A DNA stretch of 60,897 bases from positions 1-60,897 of the forward strand of contig NZ_VUNA01000012.1 in assembly GCF_009695905.1 (NCBI RefSeq), given 5' to 3'. The notes under the pieces are model-generated. The model worked only from the letters and a program-made list of their open reading frames with translations, was not told the DNA's origin and ran no database searches. The stretch's first letter is position 1; every line of letters starts with the position of its first letter. Positions 42,863-53,594 of this stretch are shown here, in pieces. Position numbers and translations under genes: made by a program. The stretch comes from Mogibacterium kristiansenii (lineage in GTDB: Bacteria; Bacillota; Clostridia; Peptostreptococcales; Anaerovoracaceae).

Positions 42863-44122
42863 TTGACAGCCTATATTTTCAGTATTTTATGTCTGTTATT
42901 GTTATCCGCTTTCTTTTCTGCAACGGAGACGGCGTTTACATCCCTCAATCGCATTAAGATGAAGAATATGGCCAATGATGACGTGAAGAACGCGAAGCTG
43001 GTGTTGAAGCTGGAGGACCGGTATGACAAGCTGCTGTCCACGATTCTCATTGGAAACAATATTGCCAATATCGGTATGACCGCCATTGCGACGGTGATGT
43101 TCGTTGCGCTGCTGGGCGGCTCATTGGGACCGACCGCATCAACGGTGGTGATGACCGTGGCGGTGCTTATTTTTGGGGAAATCTCTCCGAAGAATATTGC
43201 AAAAGAACACCCGGAAGGGTTCGCGCTTTTTGCGGCACCGATTATGCGGGGGCTGATGTGGCTGTTCACGCCGCTGAACGTGCTCTTTTCCTTGTGGAAA
43301 AAGCTGCTGGGAAAGCTGTTCGGGACGCAGGAGAACGGGTCCTACACCGAGGACGAGCTGATTACCATCGTGGAGGAGGCCCAGATTGGCGGAAGCATCG
43401 GCAAGGAGCAGCAGGAGCTGATTACCAATGCCATTGAGTTCGACGACCTGGAGGCCATCGACGTGATTACCCCGCGAGTGGACATCGTGGCGGTGGAGCT
43501 GGGAACCTCCGTGGAGGAAATCGGCCGGACCTTTAAGGAGAGCGGGCTTTCCCGACTTCCGGTGTACGAGGACGACCTGGATAACATTATCGGAATCATC
43601 AATCAGAAGGACTTTCACAACTACGTGGTGGGCGAGAATCGGGAGCTGGAGCAGTACATCAAGCCGGTGGCCTACGTGGCGGAATCCATTAAGGCGGCGG
43701 TGCTGCTGAAGAAGATGCAGACCAAGAAGACCCATATCGCCATCATTGTGGATGAGTACGGCGGAACCACCGGGCTGGTCACCATGGAAGACATCATCGA
43801 GGAGCTGGTGGGAAAGATTTACGACGAACACGATGCCATCGAGATGCGAGAGGTGACTCGGCTGTACGACGGATCCTACTCCGTTGCCGGTGGCGCCAAC
43901 GTGGAGAAGTTCTTCGAGATGGTGGGCGAGGACATCGATATCAATGCCACCACCATCAACGGTTGGGTGATGATTGAGCTGGACCGGCTGGCAAAGGTGG
44001 GAGACACCTTCACCTATCGGTCGAGACATAAGATTTTTCACGTGCGGGTAACCCGGGCGGATGAAAGAAGGGCGTTAATGGTTCAGATCCGGATTGAGGA
44101 CATTCCGGAGGAAGATGAATAG
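42863..44122 (+). CDS. CNNM/CorC-type transporter (hemolysin family)
   Basis: 419 residues. The N-terminal DUF21/CNNM membrane domain has SAFFSATETAFTSLNRIKMK and several helices to about residue 150. Two CBS domains follow (about 205-320; DVITPRVDIVAVE, RLPVYEDDLDNIIGII). A C-terminal CorC_HlyC domain begins near residue 335 (EVTRLYDGSYSVAGGANV). The family moves or controls Mg2+ or other divalent cations. The start is TTG at 42863, set by AGGAGG at 42851-42856. secA follows 22 nt downstream. Confidence 0.92.
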   Translation: MTAYIFSILCLLLLSAFFSATETAFTSLNRIKMKNMANDDVKNAKLVLKLEDRYDKLLSTILIGNNIANIGMTAIATVMFVALLGGSLGPTASTVVMTVAVLIFGEISPKNIAKEHPEGFALFAAPIMRGLMWLFTPLNVLFSLWKKLLGKLFGTQENGSYTEDELITIVEEAQIGGSIGKEQQELITNAIEFDDLEAIDVITPRVDIVAVELGTSVEEIGRTFKESGLSRLPVYEDDLDNIIGIINQKDFHNYVVGENRELEQYIKPVAYVAESIKAAVLLKKMQTKKTHIAIIVDEYGGTTGLVTMEDIIEELVGKIYDEHDAIEMREVTRLYDGSYSVAGGANVEKFFEMVGEDIDINATTINGWVMIELDRLAKVGDTFTYRSRHKIFHVRVTRADERRALMVQIRIEDIPEEDE

Positions 44123-44144
44123 TTTTAATTAAAGGAGAAGTTGA

Positions 44145-46883
44145 ATGGGATTTTTGGAAAAAATATTCGGAGATCTTAATGCGAAGGAAGTCCGGAAGGT
44201 GGAGAAGATTGTCGATCGTATCGAGGCTTACGACGAGGATATGCAGAAACTGACGGATGACGAGCTGAAGGGAAAAACCCGAGAGTTCAAGGAGCGACTG
44301 GCCGAGGGGGAGACCTTGGACGACCTTCTGCCGGAAGCCTTTGCGGTATGCCGGGAAGGTGCGTGGCGTGCGGTAGGCATGAAGCACTTCCGGGTACAGC
44401 TCATCGGCGGTGTGGTTCTTCATCAGGGACGAATTGCCGAGATGAAGACCGGTGAAGGTAAGACCCTGGTGGCAACCCTGGCGGCATACCTGAATGCACT
44501 GACCGGCAAGGGCGTGCACGTAGTTACCGTCAACGATTACCTGGCAAGCCGTGACGCGGAATGGATGGGAAAAATTTACAACTTCCTGGGACTCACCGTG
44601 GGCTGCGTGACCCACGCCATTGAAGGAGAAGACCGGAAGGCGGCTTATCGCTGCGATATCACATACGGAACCAACAACGAGTTCGGTTTCGACTACCTGC
44701 GGGACAACATGGTGACCTATGAGGAAGAGCTGATTCAGAGAGAGCTGAACTTCGCCATCGTGGACGAGGTGGACTCCATCCTCATCGATGAAGCCAGAAC
44801 ACCGCTGATCATTTCCGGACAGGGCGTGGATTCCAGCGGTATGTACGTATCTGCCAACAGTTTTGTAAAGACGCTGCTGAAGGATACGGATTATAAGATC
44901 GACGAGAAGGACAACCAGATTTCCCTGACGGATGAAGGTGTGGCGCAGTGCGAGCAGTACTTTGACATTCAGAACTTCTCGGATCCGGACAACATGGAGC
45001 TGAACCACTATGTGAATCAGGCACTTCGTGCCAACTACCTGATGAAGCGGGATGTGGACTACATCGTGCAGGACGGCGAAATCCTGATTGTCGACGAATT
45101 TACCGGTCGTCTCATGTACGGCCGCCGTTTCAGCAACGGTTTGCATCAGGCAATCGAAGCCAAAGAAGGGGTGAATATCCGGGCGGAGTCCAAGACCCTG
45201 GCCACCATCACCCTGCAGAACTACTTCCGTATGTACCAGAAGCTGTCCGGAATGACCGGTACGGCGAAGACCGAAGAAGACGAGTTCCGGGATATCTACA
45301 ACATGGACGTTGTGGTTGTTCCGACCAACTTGCCGATTGCCCGTGTGGACAAGCAGGATGCGGTGTACGCTCACGAATCCGGAAAATATGCGGCCATCGT
45401 GAACCGAGTAGCGGAGGTCCACGAAAAGGGACAACCGGTACTGGTGGGTACCATTTCCGTTGAGATTTCCGAACTCATCAGCCAGCAGCTGAAGAAGAGA
45501 GGTATCAAGCACAACGTGCTGAACGCGAAGCACCACGAGCGAGAAGCGGAAATCGTTGCCGAGGCGGGACGCCTGGGCGCAGTAACCATCGCCACCAATA
45601 TGGCGGGTCGTGGTACGGATATCATCCTGGGCGGAAATCCGGAGTTTGAAGCGCGGAAAGAGATGAAGCGCCGGGAGTATACTCCGGAGCAGCTTGCTTT
45701 TATGACCGGAATCACCAAGTCGGAGGATCCGGAGCTGAACGAAGCCCGAGACACCTACAAGAAGCTGTGCAAGGAGTACGAGGCGGAGAGAAAGCCGGAG
45801 CAGGAGAAGGTAAAAGAATTGGGCGGACTATGCATCATCGGTACGGAACGTCACGAATCCCGTCGTATCGATAACCAGTTGCGAGGCCGTGCGGGACGTC
45901 AGGGAGACCCGGGTGAATCCCAGTTCTTCATTTCCCTGGAAGACGATCTGATGAGACTCTTCGGCGGCGAGAAGATGCAGCGCCTGGTAGAGCGCGTGGG
46001 ACTGGAGGACGATGAGGCCATTGAAGCCGGCATGCTGTCCAAGTCCATTGAGAACGCGCAGAAGAAGGTGGAAGGCAAGAACTTCGGCATCCGTAAATAC
46101 GTGCTCCAGTACGATAACGTAATGAACAAGCAGAGAGAAATCATTTACGGCCAGCGCCGGATGGTGCTGGATGGTGTGGACCTGAAGGAGTACATCCTGG
46201 GCATGATGGGCGAATTGGTGGACGGAATTGTGGATCCGGTGACCATGGAATCCAAGTATCCGGAGGAATGGGACTTCGACCGAATCTACGATGCACTGGA
46301 CAACATCACCCCGAGATACCGGGAGGCGTTTGCCGGATATACCGATGAGGAGAAGCTGAACCTGGATGGGGACAGCTTCAAGGACGATCTGAAGCAGGCC
46401 TTCGAGAAGGTATACGATGCCAAGGAAGCGGAGATTGGCAGCGAGCAGATGCGTGAAGTGGAACGGATGATTATGCTCCGAGTGGTAGACAACCGCTGGA
46501 TGGATCACATCGACGCCATGGATCAGCTGAAGACCGGCATCGGACTTCGGGGTCTGGGTCAGCAGGACCCGGCAATGGCATACGCATCGGAAGGTTTCTC
46601 CATGTTTGAAGAAATGATTTCCGATATCCGGGAGGAAGTGGTAAAATACTGCTATAACGTAACGGTTACCACCCGCACGGAGCGGACCAGCCGAATTCTC
46701 AGCCAGGAATCTTCCAAGGCGGAATATCGGGACGAGGATACCGCAAACGGACCGGATGCGGCTCCGGAAGAGGAGAAGCACCAGGAGACGGTACATCGGA
46801 AAGCGCCGAAGGTGGGACGGAACGATCCTTGCCCTTGCGGAAGCGGAAAGAAATACAAGAACTGCTGCGGAAGAAACGCATAG
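44145..46883 (+). CDS. secA: Protein translocase ATPase SecA
   Basis: 912 residues, full length. Walker A is MKTGEGKT, the DEAD-like Walker B is [12 protein letters not shown], and [14 protein letters not shown] and MAGRGTDI are helicase-domain motifs. The C-terminal metal-binding motif is [13 protein letters not shown]. It drives export of unfolded proteins through SecYEG and would serve the signal-peptide proteins of this window. prfB follows with 73 nt between them. Confidence 0.98.
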   Translation: MGFLEKIFGDLNAKEVRKVEKIVDRIEAYDEDMQKLTDDELKGKTREFKERLAEGETLDDLLPEAFAVCREGAWRAVGMKHFRVQLIGGVVLHQGRIAEMKTGEGKTLVATLAAYLNALTGKGVHVVTVNDYLASRDAEWMGKIYNFLGLTVGCVTHAIEGEDRKAAYRCDITYGTNNEFGFDYLRDNMVTYEEELIQRELNFAIVDEVDSILIDEARTPLIISGQGVDSSGMYVSANSFVKTLLKDTDYKIDEKDNQISLTDEGVAQCEQYFDIQNFSDPDNMELNHYVNQALRANYLMKRDVDYIVQDGEILIVDEFTGRLMYGRRFSNGLHQAIEAKEGVNIRAESKTLATITLQNYFRMYQKLSGMTGTAKTEEDEFRDIYNMDVVVVPTNLPIARVDKQDAVYAHESGKYAAIVNRVAEVHEKGQPVLVGTISVEISELISQQLKKRGIKHNVLNAKHHEREAEIVAEAGRLGAVTIATNMAGRGTDIILGGNPEFEARKEMKRREYTPEQLAFMTGITKSEDPELNEARDTYKKLCKEYEAERKPEQEKVKELGGLCIIGTERHESRRIDNQLRGRAGRQGDPGESQFFISLEDDLMRLFGGEKMQRLVERVGLEDDEAIEAGMLSKSIENAQKKVEGKNFGIRKYVLQYDNVMNKQREIIYGQRRMVLDGVDLKEYILGMMGELVDGIVDPVTMESKYPEEWDFDRIYDALDNITPRYREAFAGYTDEEKLNLDGDSFKDDLKQAFEKVYDAKEAEIGSEQMREVERMIMLRVVDNRWMDHIDAMDQLKTGIGLRGLGQQDPAMAYASEGFSMFEEMISDIREEVVKYCYNVTVTTRTERTSRILSQESSKAEYRDEDTANGPDAAPEEEKHQETVHRKAPKVGRNDPCPCGSGKKYKNCCGRNA

Positions 46884-46956
46884 GAATAACAGGGTGCCCG
46901 GATAAGATTTTTATCCGGGTGCTTTTGGATAGACGAAAGATTAGGAGGAACGAAAC

Positions 46957-48073
46957 ATGGTTTTATTGGAAGAGATTAAATCCGCAATCCCTCAGGAGAA
47001 GGCGAAGCTGCTGGAAATCGGAGAGTATCTTTGACCTGCCGGCGCTGAAGAAAACCCTGGAGGGATATGAGAAGGAAATGAGCAAGGAGGGCTTCTGGGA
47101 CAACCCGGCGGCGGCGCAGAAGCTCATGAAGAAAAAGAAATCCCTGGAAAATGAGATTGAGGGATACGAACGCATCCGGCAAGGCTTGGACGATACGGCG
47201 GATCTGATCGACCTGGCGGAAGAGCTGAACGACGAGGAGGAAGCCAAGGAGATTCGCCGGAATTTCAGTGCGCTACAGGAAGACATGGAAGAGCTGAAGC
47301 TCCGCACGCTGTTGGGCGGCCGCTACGATTCCAACGACGCCATCCTTTCCGTCTATGCGGGCACCGGCGGCGTGGACGCCATGGACTGGGCGGAAATGCT
47401 GGAGCGGATGTACCTTCGGTACTGCGAAAAGAAGGGCTTCAAGGCGGAAGTGGTGGACCTTCAGAACGATACCGTGGCGGGCATCAAGAGCGCTACGATT
47501 ATGGTGTCCGGGGAGAATGCCTACGGATATCTGAAGAGCGAGAACGGCGTCCACCGGCTGGTTCGAATTTCGCCGTTTAATTCGGCGGGAAAGCGGCAGA
47601 CGTCTTTTGCCGGCGTGGAAGTGGTGCCGGACCTGGGAGATGACCTGGATGTGGTCATCAATCCGGGGGATTTGAAGATCGATACCTATCGGGCCAGCGG
47701 AGCCGGCGGTCAGCACGTCAACACCACGGATTCCGCCATTCGAATCACCCATTTGCCGACGAACATCGTAGTTACCTGTCAGAACGAGCGGTCCCAGCTG
47801 CGGAACAAGGAAGTAGCACTGAAAATCCTCACCTCCAAGCTCACCAAGCTGGCGGAGGAGGAACACAAGGAGAACCTGAACGAGCTGAAGGGGGATATGA
47901 GTCAGGCCTCCTGGGGCGCTCAGATTCGGAACTACGTGTTCCAGCCTTATACTATGGTGAAGGATACCCGTACCGGCGCGGAAACCGGAAACATCGGCGC
48001 GGTGATGGACGGAGATCTGGATCTTTTTGTGCGTGCGAAACTGTCTCAGGATGCGAAAGAGAGGAATCTGTAG
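46957..48073 (+). CDS. prfB: Peptide chain release factor 2, with programmed +1 frameshift
   Basis: The protein joins 46957-47031 to 47033-48073, giving about 371 residues. Codon 26 is an in-frame TGA (47032-47034) in TATCTTTGAC, the classic RF2 autoregulatory slip site, with an upstream GGAGAG acting as internal Shine-Dalgarno. When RF2 is scarce the ribosome slips +1 from CTT to read GAC. RF2 marks are SPF in VRISPFNSAGKRQ and the GGQ loop ASGAGGQHVNTTDSA. The start has AGGAGG upstream. It recognises UGA and UAA. Confidence 0.96.
47024..47036 (+). other. prfB programmed +1 frameshift site
   Basis: AGTATCTTTGACC contains the slippery CTT (47029-47031), the UGA stop (47032-47034) and the following C that weakens termination. 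The internal GGAG motif lies just upstream, as in other bacteria. Confidence 0.95.
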
Positions 48074-48718
48074 GTGAAGAAAAAGCATATTATTTTTGAT
48101 TTCGACGGAACAATTTTCGACTCCAACAGGGTCATCGTGGCTTCCTGGCAGGAGGTGTTCCGCCACTACACCGGCAAAGAAGGTCGGGTGGAAGATATTT
48201 ACCACACCTTTGGGGAGACCATTCGGTACACCGTGAAGAAGTTCTTCCCTCAGGCGAACGTGGACGAAGCGGTGCAAATCTACCGGAACTACCAGCAGGC
48301 CCATTACGACGGAATGGTGGGGCTCTTTGACGGAACCCGAGAGATGATGGACCGCATGGTGGAAGGGGGTCACACCCTTTCGGTGGTGACCTCTCGCACC
48401 AAAGTTACCACGTTAAATTACATGAAGGAACTGGGCATCCGGGACTACTTCGACGTACTCATCACCTGCGATGACACGGACAAGCATAAGCCGGATCCCA
48501 CCCCATTGCGCATGGCGCTGGAGGAGCTTTCCGCGAAACCGGAGGACGCCATCATGCTGGGGGACACGAAGTTCGATATCGGCTGCTGCAACAACGCCGG
48601 CGTGGACAGCATTCTGGTGGGCTGGAGCCATGATATCGACGAGAACGAGCTAAAAGAATTGGGCTTCCGGCCGACGTACCGGGTGGAAACACCGGCGGAC
48701 GTGCTGAAGCTGATCTAG
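48074..48718 (+). CDS. HAD-superfamily phosphatase (PpaX/Gph-like)
   Basis: 214 residues with the HAD motifs FDFDGTIFDSN, VVTSRTK, KHKPDPTP and MLGDTKFDI. This resembles pyrophosphatase PpaX and phosphoglycolate phosphatase; the substrate is not certain. It starts with GTG directly after the prfB stop and is probably coupled to it, with GAGAGG inside the end of prfB. Confidence 0.85.
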   Translation: MKKKHIIFDFDGTIFDSNRVIVASWQEVFRHYTGKEGRVEDIYHTFGETIRYTVKKFFPQANVDEAVQIYRNYQQAHYDGMVGLFDGTREMMDRMVEGGHTLSVVTSRTKVTTLNYMKELGIRDYFDVLITCDDTDKHKPDPTPLRMALEELSAKPEDAIMLGDTKFDIGCCNNAGVDSILVGWSHDIDENELKELGFRPTYRVETPADVLKLI

Positions 48719-48755
48719 AGAATGCCACGCGCAGAAACGGATATAGGAGAAGGAC

Positions 48756-51700
48756 ATGCTGAAGATCTATCAGGGCCGAGAGAACATCGACAAGGAAAAA
48801 TTCATTTATGAGCATACCGAAGGGGAGACCCTGGTGATCGTGCCCAATCAGTACACCCTGGTGGCGGAGGAACAGGCTTTGAAATACCTGAACACCTCCT
48901 GTCTGCTGAATGTGGAGATTCTCAGCATGAACCGGCTGGGCCTGCGCATGCTGCAGGAGCAGGGCACGGATAACGTGCGGATGCTGGACCGGTATGAGCG
49001 GTACATGCTTTTGGCGCGGATTATTCGCAATCGGGAAAAACAACTGGATATTTTCCGCACCTCCGCCGGCAAGCGGAATTTCGTGGAGATGGTCCACGAT
49101 TTCATTGCGGATTTCCGCCAGCAGGAATGCACCCGAGAAGAACTGGAGGAAATTCTGGCGGATCCGGAAACCGACGAACTGTTGCGGAAGAAAATCCGGG
49201 AGCTCTCCGGCATTTTGGAGGAGTATGAATCCCTGGTGCAGGGAAAGTACAAGGATGTGGAGGATTACGTGGACCTGTACACGGACGCCATCGGGAAATC
49301 CCGGGAACTGGTGGGAAAAACGGTGTGGGTCTACGGATTCGACAGCATGACGGCGAAGTTCGTCCGCTCCCTGACGGAGATTGCCGGAGTGGCCCGGAAC
49401 GTATACGTCATGGTGAACCGGACGGATTTCGGATTGGAAGATGTGCTGATTCGGAGCATCTGCCGTTCCGCCGAAGAGAAGGGCCTGACGGTTTCCGTGG
49501 AAACCCTGACCGGCGACGTGCTGGAGAAGTCGGAAACCCTGAAGCGCATCGAACAGGGTCTTTTTACCCAATCGGATAAAACAAAAATCGCCTCGGCGGA
49601 TTTCCGTCCGGCGGATCTTAAGGTGGTGGAATGCGCCAACCTGTACAACGAGGCGGAAAATGCGGCGATTGAGGTGTACAACCTGCTGCACCGGGGATAC
49701 CGCATGAAGGATATCGTCATCATCTGCAACGACACGGAGAAGATGCAGCCCATCGTGGAACGCACCTTTCGGGAGTACGGACTGCCTCTGTTCCGGGACG
49801 CCCGGCGAAGCATTCGGGATTCGCAGGTGGTGGGTTTCGTAATGAACCTTCTGGAAATCTGCAGCGGCGGGTACCGGACGCCGGCGGTGATGGCGCTGCT
49901 GAAGAGCGGCCTCACCGGGCTGGAGCGGGAGGCCATCTGGAACCTGGAGAACTACGTCCGGGATTTCGGCATCAAGGGCTCTATGTGGACGAATCCGTTT
50001 AAATACGGGGATTTCGAGTATGACCCGGAGGAATTCGCCAAGCTGGAGGAGAGCCGGGTGGAGATTACCGGACGAATCGACCAGCTGAAGGTGCTGGCGG
50101 AAGAATCGGAGCGGATGGCGGATTTTATCGAGAAATTCTACCGTTACCTGAATGAGGTATGGGATCTTCGGAATAAAATCCGGGAGATCGAGGACGGTCA
50201 GTACAACCGGGAGCGGTTCGAAGAGGCTCAGTGGACCGCCCAGAGCTATAACGAGGTGGTTCGGATTCTGGGATGCGTGGGGAATATCATGGGGGACGAG
50301 AACATGGACCTGAAGGAGTTCGTGGATCTGTATTCCGTGGGAATTCTCAATGCGGAAGTGGGGCTGATTCCGCCGACTCAGGACGGGCTGACCATGGGCG
50401 TGATGATTCGAACCCGGCCGGCACCGCCGAAGGTGGTGATGGTGCTGTCCGCCAATGAGGGAATCCTGCCTCAGACCCCGTCGCCGGAAGGGCTGTTTTC
50501 CGTGGATGAAAAGCAGCAGTTCGCGCGGCACGAATTCGTTCTGGGGAGCCTGGACGACCTGAAAATGATGGAAGAGAACGGCGCCATGTACCGTACCGTG
50601 TCCCAGGCATCGGAGAAGCTGTACGTAAGCTATTCCCTGGCGGGAAGCGATGGCAGCGATATGAAGCCGTCCGTTCTGGTAGATTACCTGAAGGACCTGT
50701 TCCCCCTGCTGAAAATCCGAAAGGATGCGGTGAGCCGGGGCTTTAATGCGGATCTGATACAGAACGGACCGGAGTCCCTGCGCCACATGATGAACCACTT
50801 CAAGGAGCGGCCGATGGATCAGATGATCGGAGCGCTTCAAGAGGAGGCATCGTCAGAGGAAGAAGAGACGGAGGCAATTCCGACACCGGCATCTGCAGCG
50901 GCAACGGAATCGGCGGAAGAGGAAGAAAAATATCTGGCAGAGGGCATCCTCCGCTGGTACGAGAAGCACCGGCCGGAGCAGCTGAAGGAACTCAGCCGGG
51001 CGGGACTGGATGAGAACAGCGCTCGGGATCTGGACATCGACACCGCCGGACGGCTGTACCGCCGAGGGGAGGATTTCGTCTTCAGCGCCTCCAAGCTGGA
51101 GAAATACAACCACTGTCCGTTTGAATTTTTTGTGATGCACGGACTTCGGGCGGAAGAGCCGCGGGAGTTTCGAAGCAGCGGCCGGGAAATCGGCGATGTG
51201 TACCACGAGTGCATCATGCGGGTTTCCAAACGGCTTCTGGCAGAGGGCATTCTGGAGGATAAAAGCAATACGGAAGAGGCGGAAGCTGTCGGCACCGGTA
51301 TCGGTGAGGGAGCGGAGGAACCGAAGACGTCGGAATCGCAGGCGAAAGCGGAAGGAGGTATCTCCATGGAGCACCTGGCAGAAATGGTGGACGAAGAGCT
51401 TCTGAAGCTGTCCGAATCCTATCGCGGCGGACTCTTCGTTTCCGGCGACCGAGAGAAATACCGCATGAGCCGGATCCGTCGAATCTGCGAGGATGCGGTG
51501 CAGGTGCTGGCGGAACAGCTGCGCCTTGGAAATGTGGAAATGTCATTCTTCGAAGAGCAGTTCGGTCGGGGCTGCCGGTTCCGGCCCATTGAATACACCC
51601 TCCACGGGCAGAAGGTCTACATCGAGGGAAAAATCGACCGGGCCGATCTGATGCGGGGCGGCAACATCCGAATCATCGATTACAAGACCGGAAAGGACAA

Positions 51701-52175
51701 GCTGGACATCGAGCAGATGCGGATGGGCTACAAAATGCAGCTGATGGTGTACCTGGAAGGGGCCAGCGGCGACGAATACAATCCGGTGGGCATGTTCTAC
51801 TTTAACATCAGCGACAGCGAGCTCAACGCCAACAAGCTGGATGAAGTCAAGCAGCAGGAACAACTGGCCAAGGAAGAGGGCGAGCGGTTCAGCCTGCGGG
51901 GCGCCGTGCTGGACGACCCGGCGGTGCTCAGCAGCATGCCGGTGGAAATGCTGGAGAAGAAGCCGAAAAAGCTGAGTCAAGAAGAATTCCGCGCCCTGCG
52001 GGAGGATGTGCACAAAACCATCGAGTTGCTCAGCGACGGCATCGTCCGCGGCAAAATCGACATTTCCCCGACCCGCCTGAAGAAGGACAAACGGGCAGAA
52101 TGCACGTACTGCCAGTACCGTGCCATCTGCAAATTCGACTTAACTTACAGAAACAACAAGTACAGACAGATATAG
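48756..52175 (+). CDS. AddB-like helicase/nuclease subunit, degenerate Walker A
   Basis: 1139 residues, the size of AddB. The C-terminal nuclease has FSASKLEKYNHCPFEFF (first cluster Cys), GREIGDVYHECI, the PD-(D/E)XK core IRIIDYKTGKDKL, and ECTYCQYRAICKFD (cluster cysteines). The N-terminal position of Walker A reads YQGRENIDKEKF, so the ATP loop is lost. Two acidic low-complexity insertions lie near residues 690-730 and 835-870. AddB normally works with AddA in double-strand break repair, but no addA follows. An independent Cas4/AddB-like nuclease is possible. Confidence 0.82.
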   Translation: MLKIYQGRENIDKEKFIYEHTEGETLVIVPNQYTLVAEEQALKYLNTSCLLNVEILSMNRLGLRMLQEQGTDNVRMLDRYERYMLLARIIRNREKQLDIFRTSAGKRNFVEMVHDFIADFRQQECTREELEEILADPETDELLRKKIRELSGILEEYESLVQGKYKDVEDYVDLYTDAIGKSRELVGKTVWVYGFDSMTAKFVRSLTEIAGVARNVYVMVNRTDFGLEDVLIRSICRSAEEKGLTVSVETLTGDVLEKSETLKRIEQGLFTQSDKTKIASADFRPADLKVVECANLYNEAENAAIEVYNLLHRGYRMKDIVIICNDTEKMQPIVERTFREYGLPLFRDARRSIRDSQVVGFVMNLLEICSGGYRTPAVMALLKSGLTGLEREAIWNLENYVRDFGIKGSMWTNPFKYGDFEYDPEEFAKLEESRVEITGRIDQLKVLAEESERMADFIEKFYRYLNEVWDLRNKIREIEDGQYNRERFEEAQWTAQSYNEVVRILGCVGNIMGDENMDLKEFVDLYSVGILNAEVGLIPPTQDGLTMGVMIRTRPAPPKVVMVLSANEGILPQTPSPEGLFSVDEKQQFARHEFVLGSLDDLKMMEENGAMYRTVSQASEKLYVSYSLAGSDGSDMKPSVLVDYLKDLFPLLKIRKDAVSRGFNADLIQNGPESLRHMMNHFKERPMDQMIGALQEEASSEEEETEAIPTPASAAATESAEEEEKYLAEGILRWYEKHRPEQLKELSRAGLDENSARDLDIDTAGRLYRRGEDFVFSASKLEKYNHCPFEFFVMHGLRAEEPREFRSSGREIGDVYHECIMRVSKRLLAEGILEDKSNTEEAEAVGTGIGEGAEEPKTSESQAKAEGGISMEHLAEMVDEELLKLSESYRGGLFVSGDREKYRMSRIRRICEDAVQVLAEQLRLGNVEMSFFEEQFGRGCRFRPIEYTLHGQKVYIEGKIDRADLMRGGNIRIIDYKTGKDKLDIEQMRMGYKMQLMVYLEGASGDEYNPVGMFYFNISDSELNANKLDEVKQQEQLAKEEGERFSLRGAVLDDPAVLSSMPVEMLEKKPKKLSQEEFRALREDVHKTIELLSDGIVRGKIDISPTRLKKDKRAECTYCQYRAICKFDLTYRNNKYRQI

Positions 52176-52192
52176 AACATAGGCAGAAATTC

Positions 52193-53035
52193 ATGAATTT
52201 AGCAATACAATCAATCGGGAGCAGCAGCTCCGGCAATTCCTATTTAATCACCGATGGCACCACGCACCTCCTTCTGGACGTGGGCCTCAGCGGCAAAAAT
52301 ATCCGCGCGGCTTTGGCGGACGCCAACATTTCCGAGGACGCCGTTTCCGGAATTCTGGTGACCCACGAGCACGTGGATCACGTAAAGAGCATCCGCATGA
52401 TGTCCCGCATCTGCGAGAACGCAGAGGTCATCGCCTCCCGGGGCACGGCTCACAACTGCGACAAGTTCCAGTACGTGCCGGAGGATCGGCTTCGGTATTT
52501 TTCCGCTCAGGATGAAACCCGAATCGGAGACATTCAGATTAAGGGCTTCGCCCTTTCCCACGATGCCAGCGAGCCGCTGGGCTTCTCTTTCCGGAAGGAC
52601 AACACGAAAATCACGGTGGTGACGGATACGGGCACCGTCACCGATGAAATCTACGAAGAAATCCGTACCTCCGACGTGCTGGTGATGGAAGCCAACCACG
52701 AGGTGTCCATGCTGGAAATGGGTCCCTACCCGTATCCGGTAAAAAGAAGAATTCTCAGCGACCAAGGCCATCTTTCCAACGTGGCTTGCGGCGAAGCCCT
52801 GACCCGCATGCTGGAAGACCGGCCGTCCCTGAGCCTTGCCGGACACCCTTGTGAGGACGGGAAGTTGGCGCTGCCGAAAATTCTTTTAGCCCATCTCAGT
52901 ACCACCAACAACACGCCCTTCAATGCGGCGCTGACGGTGCGGGATGTGCTGGACCAGAACGATTACCACAAGAACGTGAATTTCCGCATGGAGGTGGCGG
53001 CCAAGAGCGCAGCCGGACCGCTGATCGGATTCTAG
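52193..53035 (+). CDS. Metallo-beta-lactamase-fold hydrolase, WalJ/YycJ-like
   Basis: About 280 residues from the ATG at 52193. The MBL motif is VTHEHVDHVKSI, and SIGSSSSGNSYLI is the family N-terminus. Further ligands appear in TDTGTVT and HLSTTNN. YycJ/WalJ proteins are thought to be 5' nucleases linked to DNA repair or the cell cycle. Here it follows the AddB-like gene by 17 nt, which fits a DNA-processing role. rlmH follows 12 nt later. Confidence 0.88.
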   Translation: MNLAIQSIGSSSSGNSYLITDGTTHLLLDVGLSGKNIRAALADANISEDAVSGILVTHEHVDHVKSIRMMSRICENAEVIASRGTAHNCDKFQYVPEDRLRYFSAQDETRIGDIQIKGFALSHDASEPLGFSFRKDNTKITVVTDTGTVTDEIYEEIRTSDVLVMEANHEVSMLEMGPYPYPVKRRILSDQGHLSNVACGEALTRMLEDRPSLSLAGHPCEDGKLALPKILLAHLSTTNNTPFNAALTVRDVLDQNDYHKNVNFRMEVAAKSAAGPLIGF

Positions 53036-53047
53036 GATAGGAAGAAA

Positions 53048-53527
53048 ATGAACATCAATATTATTTGCATCGGAAAATTAAAGGAAAAATATTGGCAGGC
53101 GGCGGTGGCGGAGTACACCAAACGAATCGGTGGGTATGCCCGGATTCAGATTGTGGAGCTGAAGGAATCGAAACTCCCGAAGAACGCATCGCCGGCGGAT
53201 GAGAGTCAGGTGATGGAGAAGGAGGGGGAGACCATCCTGTCCAAAATCGGAGAGTCGGATTACGTGATTGCCATGGAGGTGGAGGGGAAGATGCTGGACT
53301 CCGTGGAACTGTCCCGGCATCTCACGAAAACCTTCGACAGCGGTCGGTCCACCGTGGATTTCATCATCGGCGGCAGCCTGGGGCTGTCCCCGGCGGTAAA
53401 AAAGCGGGCGGACTTCGGGCTTTCCTTCAGCCGCATGACCTTCCCCCACCAGATGGCCCGGGTGCTGCTGCTGGAGCAAATCTACCGCAGCTTCAAGATT
53501 GCCAACAATGAGACCTATCATAAGTAA
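53048..53527 (+). CDS. rlmH: 23S rRNA (pseudouridine1915-N3)-methyltransferase
   Basis: A 159-residue SPOUT methyltransferase. The typical start is INIICIGKLKEKYW. The SAM-binding knot has FIIGGSLGLSP and LSFSRMTFPHQMARVLLLEQIYR. It methylates pseudouridine 1915 in helix 69 of 23S rRNA. It often follows the YycJ/WalJ gene in Firmicutes, as here. An imperfect hairpin without a T-run lies at 53533-53557, before lon. Confidence 0.96.
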   Translation: MNINIICIGKLKEKYWQAAVAEYTKRIGGYARIQIVELKESKLPKNASPADESQVMEKEGETILSKIGESDYVIAMEVEGKMLDSVELSRHLTKTFDSGRSTVDFIIGGSLGLSPAVKKRADFGLSFSRMTFPHQMARVLLLEQIYRSFKIANNETYHK

Positions 53528-53594
53528 AGAAACCTGCAGCATTCCCGCTGATGCAGGCATGCCGCAAACAAATACATAGAAGGGATGAAGAGAG

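Noticed and set aside
46829-47031. Upstream start of prfB in the main frame
   Set aside because: This frame overlaps the end of secA and lacks a ribosome binding site. The true start is at 46957 with a +1 shift at 47031.
48552-50840. A 762-residue minus-strand frame
   Set aside because: Antisense to the AddB-like gene, with His-rich low-information sequence and no start signal.
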